Below are positions 7,175 to 10,879 of a stretch of DNA of 10,879 bases, piece after piece. The position numbers and the translations under genes are program-made. A model generated the notes under the pieces. That model did not search any database, was not told the DNA's origin, and saw only the letters and a program-made list of their open reading frames with translations. Each line of letters starts with the position of its first letter. Positions within the stretch are counted from its first letter, which is position 1. Location of the stretch: assembly GCA_900766655.1 (NCBI GenBank), contig CAAFWE010000244.1, positions 1 to 10,879 of the forward strand, written 5' to 3'. This DNA comes from an uncultured Alistipes sp. (GTDB taxonomy: Bacteria; Bacteroidota; Bacteroidia; Bacteroidales; Rikenellaceae).

Positions 7175-7855
7175 ATGATTAGAAAGATACTACCAATTGC
7201 AGTTGTTGCGTTATTCCTTAGTTCGATGCTTCTGTCGTGCGGCAAGGGAAAGACAGCGCATACCAACAAGGGCCTCGACACAATGTCCTATGTCGTGGGT
7301 ATGAATGTAGCCTATTCGTTGCGTGAGATGGATACTACGCTCAATGTCGAGTCTATCTGCGCTGCCATTCGCGATGTCTATGCTGGCGAGGCGATAATGA
7401 CTATGGAGGAGGCAAGCACCTACTACCTTGCCGAGAAGACCTACTTCGTTCACGAAAAGGCGAAGGCGCATCAGGAGCAGTTCCTTGCCGACTTGGCTAA
7501 GCGCGATCGTAAGTATGTGCGTACCCGTAGCGGTGTGACCTACAAGATTATCACCCTCGGAGATCAGAGTCGTCAAGGCTCGATGTCGATACGCGATACG
7601 GTGAAGGTTATCTACACCTTGACCAACGAGGCGGGCGAGAAGATTGTCGATGCCGACACCTTGCGTGACTCCTACCGTAACTTTGTCAAGGGAGTGCAGG
7701 ATGTCATCAAGTTGGCTGGTAATGGTGGCCACTTCAACGCTTGGTTGCCATCCAAAACAGCCTATGGAGTTGAGGGAAACAAGGAACTCGGAATTGGAGC
7801 AAACGAAATGCTCAACTACGATGTTCGTATTCTCGATATTAAATATAATAGGTAG
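7175..7855 (+). CDS. FKBP-type prolyl isomerase-like lipoprotein with degenerate catalytic domain
   Basis: The 226-residue protein has a lipoprotein signal peptide (MIRKILPI...SSMLLSC, Cys22). An FKBP N-terminal dimerisation-type module follows (LDTMSYVVGMNVAYSLRE, then a charged helical stretch to about 110). The C-terminal FKBP-like domain starts near 115 (RSGVTYKIITLGD). In that domain some hallmark residues remain (Tyr in KVIYTL, Tyr in TAYG), but the FD pair is replaced by VD (KIVDAD), and the GWxxG segment with its conserved Trp reads FVKGVQDVIKLA. Prolyl isomerase activity is therefore doubtful, and a chaperone or binding role is possible. It is a shorter paralogue of the following gene and lies 8 bases after the ureohydrolase stop. 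It has no terminator of its own before the next promoter. Confidence 0.83.
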   Translation: MIRKILPIAVVALFLSSMLLSCGKGKTAHTNKGLDTMSYVVGMNVAYSLREMDTTLNVESICAAIRDVYAGEAIMTMEEASTYYLAEKTYFVHEKAKAHQEQFLADLAKRDRKYVRTRSGVTYKIITLGDQSRQGSMSIRDTVKVIYTLTNEAGEKIVDADTLRDSYRNFVKGVQDVIKLAGNGGHFNAWLPSKTAYGVEGNKELGIGANEMLNYDVRILDIKYNR

Positions 7856-7862
7856 AAAGATA

Positions 7863-7892
7863 TTTGCGAATTACAAAAAATCGTTATCTTTG
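7863..7892 (+). promoter_or_regulatory. Promoter of the larger FKBP lipoprotein gene
   Basis: TATCTTTG (7885-7892), followed by CAC, matches TAnnTTTG exactly, with a TTTG at 7863-7866 (spacing 18, slightly short). The leader to the ATG at 7941 is about 45 bases, AT-rich and without a Shine-Dalgarno site. The gene can therefore be expressed separately from the two upstream genes. Confidence 0.65.
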
Positions 7893-7940
7893 CACGATTT
7901 TGCGAACAGAAAACACTAAACAAAATTTAAAAATAGAGTT

Positions 7941-9017
7941 ATGAAAAAAGTATTTATGGCATTGGCAGTACTCGCGTGTGCTGCAATGATGATTGCTTGC
8001 TCGGGTGAGCCAAAGAAGGTTTCGAAGGGCAACACCAAGACTATGGACACCTTGTCGTACTGCGTTGGTGCAAACATCGGCATTGGCGTTAGAATGCAGT
8101 TTGCTGACTTCAATCTCAATATCGCGCAGTTGAAGAGCGGTATCGAGGGTGGTTTGACAAAGAAGGCTAACATCTCGGCTGATGATGCAGTGAGCACACT
8201 CCGCACATTCTTCAGCGAGACTATGCAGTTGCGTCAGGCTGACTATCAGGCTCTCCGCGAGCACGATTCGACAGCAGTATTCGTTCCTTTCGAGAACGAG
8301 GAGGAGAACGAGAATATCTCTTATGCACTCGGTGTTGATATTGGTAACAACTTGCTCCAGAGCCCTTACACCATTCAGTACTTCTGGTTGCTACAGGGTA
8401 TTCAGGACGCAGCTGACGAGGATGTGAAGCTCACAGACGAGGCTATGCAGGAGTTTATGCAGCACTACCATGTTGTCGTTATTCCACAGAAAGCTGCTGA
8501 GCGTTCGGCAAAGTGGATTGAGAAGATGTCGAAGAAGTCAGGCGTGAAGACTACCGAGAGCGGCTTGTGCTACAAGGTTATCGAGGCTGGTGATATGGAG
8601 AAGGCTGCAGTGAACGATGCTGATGTTGTTAAGGTACACTATGTTGGTAAGTTGCAAGATGGCACCGTATTCGATGCTTCGCGCTTCGCTGACAAGTTCA
8701 CCGCAGAGCAGATTGCTCAGTTCCGCGAGCAGTATCCTGATATGTTCGACGAGAATGGCAACTTCAAGCAGGCAGACGAGCCTATCGAGTTCCCACTCAA
8801 TGGCGTAATCAAGGGTTGGACCGAGGGTATGAAGCTCGTAGGTCCTGGTGGCAAGATTGTCCTCTACATCCCTGCTGACCTTGCTTATGGTGCTCGTGGC
8901 GCAGGTCGTCAGATTGGCCCTAACGAGGCTTTGGAGTTCACCGTAGAGCTTATCGAGGTTACTCCAGCTCAAACAACCGAGGAGGCTGTTGCAACCGAGG
9001 AGACTCCTGCAAAATAG
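7941..9017 (+). CDS. FKBP-type peptidyl-prolyl cis-trans isomerase lipoprotein with two N-terminal FKBP modules
   Basis: This is an envelope prolyl isomerase/chaperone of 358 residues with a lipobox ending MMIAC (Cys20). The N-terminal FKBP module motif occurs twice: DTLSYCVGANIG (about 36-47) and ENISYALGVDIG (about 124-135). The C-terminal FKBP domain (about 205-340) has an apparently complete active site: Tyr234 (VHYVG), Phe244-Asp245 (TVFDAS), Phe284, Val289-Ile290 and Trp293 (GVIKGW), Tyr316 (LAYG) and Phe333. Between FDAS and EFPLN it has about 30 more residues than simple FKBPs, a helical and acidic stretch (about 248-280). The last 18 residues are a Thr/Glu/Ala-rich tail with an internal repeat (TTEEAVATEETPAK). 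It has its own promoter and a strong terminator. The 3' end is partly duplicated 159 bases downstream. Confidence 0.92.
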   Translation: MKKVFMALAVLACAAMMIACSGEPKKVSKGNTKTMDTLSYCVGANIGIGVRMQFADFNLNIAQLKSGIEGGLTKKANISADDAVSTLRTFFSETMQLRQADYQALREHDSTAVFVPFENEEENENISYALGVDIGNNLLQSPYTIQYFWLLQGIQDAADEDVKLTDEAMQEFMQHYHVVVIPQKAAERSAKWIEKMSKKSGVKTTESGLCYKVIEAGDMEKAAVNDADVVKVHYVGKLQDGTVFDASRFADKFTAEQIAQFREQYPDMFDENGNFKQADEPIEFPLNGVIKGWTEGMKLVGPGGKIVLYIPADLAYGARGAGRQIGPNEALEFTVELIEVTPAQTTEEAVATEETPAK

Positions 9018-9041
9018 TTCGGTGTTAGCGAATGTAAAGAT

Positions 9042-9070
9042 AGTGGAGGGCGAGAGCTCTCCACTTTTTT
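9042..9070 (+). terminator. Rho-independent terminator of the FKBP gene (GAGA tetraloop)
   Basis: Bases 9043-9051 pair with 9056-9064 (9 bp including one G-U) around a GAGA loop, a stable GNRA-type tetraloop. Six T residues follow (9065-9070). It lies 25 bases after the FKBP stop codon. Confidence 0.88.
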
Positions 9071-9102
9071 GCAACAGCCGACATATTGACATTCCCCCTA
9101 AA

Positions 9103-9123
9103 TCCCCCTTTGGAAAAGGGGGA
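9103..9123. repeat. REP-like C5/G5 palindrome
   Basis: TCCCCCTTT pairs perfectly with AAAGGGGGA around the loop GGA. A second CCCCCTAAA copy of the left arm precedes it (9094-9102). Short C-run/G-run palindromes like this are commonly dispersed in intergenic DNA of many bacteria. No T-run follows on the plus strand, so it is less likely to be a simple terminator. Only one copy is in this window. Confidence 0.55.
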
Positions 9124-9146
9124 CTTGTCGCAATGCTCCATTAACC

Positions 9147-9176
9147 GATGCAACTGAGGAGGCACCAGCAAAATAG
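9147..9176 (+). pseudogene. Duplicated remnant of the FKBP gene 3' end
   Basis: These 30 bases match the last 30 bases of the FKBP gene (8988-9017) at 25 positions. They encode DATEEAPAK-stop against VATEETPAK-stop. The copy is in the same reading frame as the FKBP gene, 53 codons further on, but is separated from it by three in-frame stops (9015, 9087 and 9099). It is not itself a translatable gene. Confidence 0.6.
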
Positions 9177-9190
9177 TTTGAAAGTTTAAA

Positions 9191-9234
9191 GCAAAATAGG
9201 CTGTCCAACCAATGGTTGTGACAGCCTATTTTGC
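9191..9234. terminator. Long bidirectional terminator hairpin between convergent operons
   Basis: Bases 9191-9205 are perfectly complementary to 9220-9234 (15 bp). Inside, CAACC (9206-9210) pairs with GGTTG (9214-9218) around AAT, leaving one bulged T (9219). The outer stem is A-rich on the left arm and T-rich on the right, so either strand ends in a T-rich arm. It is the only hairpin between the minus-strand repeat-protein stop (9249-9247) and the plus-strand FKBP cluster that could serve the minus-strand genes. Confidence 0.7.
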
Positions 9235-9246
9235 GTTTGTTATTCT

Positions 9247-9708
9247 CTATAGCAGCATCACCAGCACCGCGACGGGTATTGGACCATCGCAGGTGTAGAG
9301 AATATTGCTCGAATAGGTCGAGTTACCTCGGTAGATGTATTTGCTATCGAAGGTATAGAGGATATTGCTCGAATAGGTCGAATTGCCTTCGTAGAGGTGT
9401 TTGCCATCGTAGGTGTAGAGGATATTGCTCGAATATGTTGAGTTGCCTCGGTAGATGTGGCGACCATCGAAGGTCAGCACGATGTTGCTCGAGTATGTCG
9501 AATTTCCCTTATAGAGGTGTCTGCCATCGTAGGTGTAGATGATATTACTCGAATAGGTGGAGTTGCCCTGGTAAAGGTGCTTGCCCTTGAATGTGTAGAG
9601 AATATTGCTTGAGTATGTCGAGTTTCCTCGGTAGAGTCGAGTCTGTGCCGAGCCAAAGAGCGAGAATGCCATAAATATAATAATAAGTGTAAGTTTAAGA
9701 CCTTTCAT
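9247..9708 (-). CDS. Small exported protein made of six 20-residue GNSTYSSNI repeats
   Basis: I do not recognise a named family with certainty. The 153-residue product has a Sec signal peptide (MKGLKLTLIIIF...LFGSA, cleavage before Gln22, typical of Bacteroidetes). It is followed by six back-to-back 20-residue units, residues 25-144. Each reads (L/I)Y-x-GNSTYSSNI-(L/I/V)-(Y/L)-T-(F/Y/C)-(K/D)-(G/S)-x-x, and the last unit ends DGPI. A hydrophobic end, PVAVLVMLL, follows. The alternating aromatic pattern suggests short beta-strands and turns, perhaps a solenoid or beta-flower-like fold; this is inference. It starts 14 bases after the stop of the beta-helix gene, without a Shine-Dalgarno site, and is probably co-transcribed with it. 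Function is unknown. Confidence 0.88.
   Translation of the reverse strand: MKGLKLTLIIIFMAFSLFGSAQTRLYRGNSTYSSNILYTFKGKHLYQGNSTYSSNIIYTYDGRHLYKGNSTYSSNIVLTFDGRHIYRGNSTYSSNILYTYDGKHLYEGNSTYSSNILYTFDSKYIYRGNSTYSSNILYTCDGPIPVAVLVMLL
9277..9636 (-). repeat. Six tandem 60-base coding repeats
   Basis: Units on the minus strand are 9636-9577, 9576-9517, 9516-9457, 9456-9397, 9396-9337 and 9336-9277. All are exactly 60 bases with no insertion or deletion. The NSTYSSN core is identical in protein in all six but uses different synonymous codons for Asn, Ser and Thr between units. Confidence 0.95.
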
Positions 9709-9722
9709 AGTTTGTTTAGTGA

Positions 9723-10793
9723 CTATTTGATGTATAATTTATGGGTGTGGTCGGTGATGAATCGTTCGTCGCGAATGTGGAGATTATCGAACACTCCCTT
9801 GCCACCCTCTTTCTCGTACTCGAGAACTTTGTTCTCCTTGACTGCGTTGTGCTTGCCTATACCGACATTCAGCCCCTGCACATAGGAGTTGAACTTACCC
9901 TCCGACTTGAATACAATGTGCTTCTCGCCTCGCTTCGAGTACCAAAAGGCGAAGCAGTTGGTGTAGTTGCTGTAGCGACCATCCTTGATCAGAAAGGCAG
10001 TGGCAAACTCATCGCTATAGCAGAAGTCGTAGAAGTTGTTGCCACGCTCGTCGACGAAACCGCAACTCGATGCAATCTCCTTGTGTCGGCTGTAGTAGAG
10101 CGGGTGTATGTTGCGTAGCGAGTTGGCACTCGAGCGTATGATCACGCCGATATGTACCCCTCCGATACGCATATTTGTGAGTGTATTGTCGTATCCCTCG
10201 ATCAGCACGCCTACCGATTCGGTCGACTGGTTGCCCGTAATGTTCACTCCGCTGATGTCGCAATCCGACGAGCCATTGTTCACTCCGCGCTTGATATGCA
10301 GACCAACCACCGCACTCTTTATCGAGCAGTTGCGTACCGCAGTCTCGCGTCCGCCATCTATCGAGATCGCCTTGGCTACGCCTCTGCAGTCGATGATGCC
10401 ACCTTCGAGAAAGTAGTTACTGCCAGGTTGTGTGATGTTGTTGCAGTTGTGCTTGCCACCCAGACGAATCATAGCCTCGGAGTGTGCCCATCCATCGGTG
10501 GCACGAATCACTGCGTAGGCCGAGAGTGATAGTGCGACGCTTTTGGATGGCTCGGCAGGTGTCACGATAGGCTTCGAGATAGGGTATTCGCCATCGGGGA
10601 AGTATATCAGGCGGTTGGGGTTTTCGTCGATGATGCGTTGCAGTGCATCGCTCACATCGCCCGAGCGCCACTCCTTGGCCTTGATGTGGTCGGTCACAAC
10701 CACGCAGTTGTGCTTGTTGCGTGCCGAGCAGGGTAGCACCATTAGCATAGCGCATAGGAGCGCAATATAGCGTGATAATAACTTCATAAACAT
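9723..10793 (-). CDS. Exported right-handed beta-helix protein (pectate-lyase-3-like)
   Basis: The 356-residue protein has a signal peptide (MFMKLLSRYIALLCAMLMVL, cleavage probably after CSA near residue 24). The Pro before Cys22 argues against a lipoprotein. GDVSDALQRIIDENPNRLIY (45-64) with FPDGEYPISKPI is the usual opening of pectate-lyase-3/GH28-type beta-helix proteins. From about 115 to 310 there are short coil-like segments rich in Asn, Gly and Ile (GGIIDCRG, SGVNITGN, NTLTNMRIGG) that suit parallel beta-helix turns. I see no catalytic signature that fixes a substrate, so it may be a polysaccharide lyase, a hydrolase or only a binding protein. Either ATG at 10793 or the one at 10787 (MKLLSR) could be the start. 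The repeat-protein gene follows after 14 bases. Confidence 0.85.
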   Translation of the reverse strand: MFMKLLSRYIALLCAMLMVLPCSARNKHNCVVVTDHIKAKEWRSGDVSDALQRIIDENPNRLIYFPDGEYPISKPIVTPAEPSKSVALSLSAYAVIRATDGWAHSEAMIRLGGKHNCNNITQPGSNYFLEGGIIDCRGVAKAISIDGGRETAVRNCSIKSAVVGLHIKRGVNNGSSDCDISGVNITGNQSTESVGVLIEGYDNTLTNMRIGGVHIGVIIRSSANSLRNIHPLYYSRHKEIASSCGFVDERGNNFYDFCYSDEFATAFLIKDGRYSNYTNCFAFWYSKRGEKHIVFKSEGKFNSYVQGLNVGIGKHNAVKENKVLEYEKEGGKGVFDNLHIRDERFITDHTHKLYIK

Positions 10794-10857
10794 AACTTTT
10801 TTTGCATCGTGAGTTACTCTGCGCCCTACATTGGAGCATTTTAGATGGTTTATATTG

Positions 10858-10865
10858 CAAATATA
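10858..10865 (-). promoter_or_regulatory. -7 box upstream of the beta-helix gene
   Basis: TATATTTG on the minus strand matches TAnnTTTG and is followed by CAATATA. The -33 box would lie past the window edge and cannot be checked. The leader to the ATG at 10793 would be about 60 bases, long enough for regulation, but I see no strong hairpin in it. Confidence 0.5.
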
Positions 10866-10879
10866 ATATTTTTTTAATA

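Noticed and set aside
9018..9246. A small gene or ncRNA in the FKBP/repeat-protein gap
   Set aside because: Frames are short and broken by stops, and the region is explained by two terminators, a palindrome and the duplicated gene tail. No promoter-like box was found ahead of it.
9277..9636. Regular 60-base repeats considered as a CRISPR array or non-coding satellite
   Set aside because: There are no unique spacers, the units are contiguous, the frame is open throughout and differences are mainly synonymous, so this is a coding repeat.
10720..10793. Lipoprotein signal for the beta-helix protein (LPC)
   Set aside because: Pro directly before the Cys does not fit a lipobox. A normal Sec cleavage after CSA fits better.

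Overview
The window looks like a chromosomal stretch from a Bacteroidales bacterium. Genus is uncertain; a Rikenellaceae/Alistipes-like origin is only a guess. Four things point this way. Sequences matching the Bacteroidetes -7 box TAnnTTTG lie ahead of almost every transcription unit, in one case with a well-placed TTTG -33 box. Starts lack clear Shine-Dalgarno sites and sit in AT-rich leaders. Exported proteins have Bacteroidetes-style lipoprotein or 'SAQ' signal peptides. Several protein families have a typical Bacteroidetes form.

Layout. 1-2518 (minus) holds an efflux operon: a lipoprotein periplasmic adaptor, then an RND pump whose 3' half lies beyond the window start. Its promoter (2570-2601) directly abuts the intrinsic terminator (2604-2626) of the next operon. 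2655-5989 (minus) is a compact housekeeping operon, pdxB-pyrD-cinA, serving pyridoxal phosphate synthesis, pyrimidine synthesis and pyridine-nucleotide salvage. The pyrD product is a divergent class-2 enzyme with altered active-site loops. 5990-6113 is a divergent promoter region. 6114-9017 (plus) carries a ureohydrolase-fold protein followed by two FKBP-type lipoproteins; the second has two N-terminal FKBP modules and an intact catalytic domain. 9018-9246 is a structured intergenic region with a GNRA-loop terminator, a REP-like C5/G5 palindrome, an in-frame duplicate of the FKBP gene's 3' end and a long bidirectional terminator hairpin. 9247-10793 (minus) encodes two exported proteins: a right-handed beta-helix (pectate-lyase-like) protein and a small protein built of six near-identical 20-residue repeats. 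A promoter -7 box lies at the right edge.

How the genes relate. The efflux pair forms part of a tripartite pump (the outer-membrane channel is not in view). pdxB, pyrD and cinA are tightly spaced and probably co-transcribed. The FKBP lipoproteins probably assist folding in the periplasm or envelope. The beta-helix and repeat proteins are 14 bases apart and probably co-expressed in the envelope or outside the cell. I found no mobile element, CRISPR array, RNA gene or defence system. The points most worth a second look are the substituted active-site motifs in PyrD and in the ureohydrolase, the duplicated FKBP gene tail with the palindrome, and the 20-residue repeat protein.
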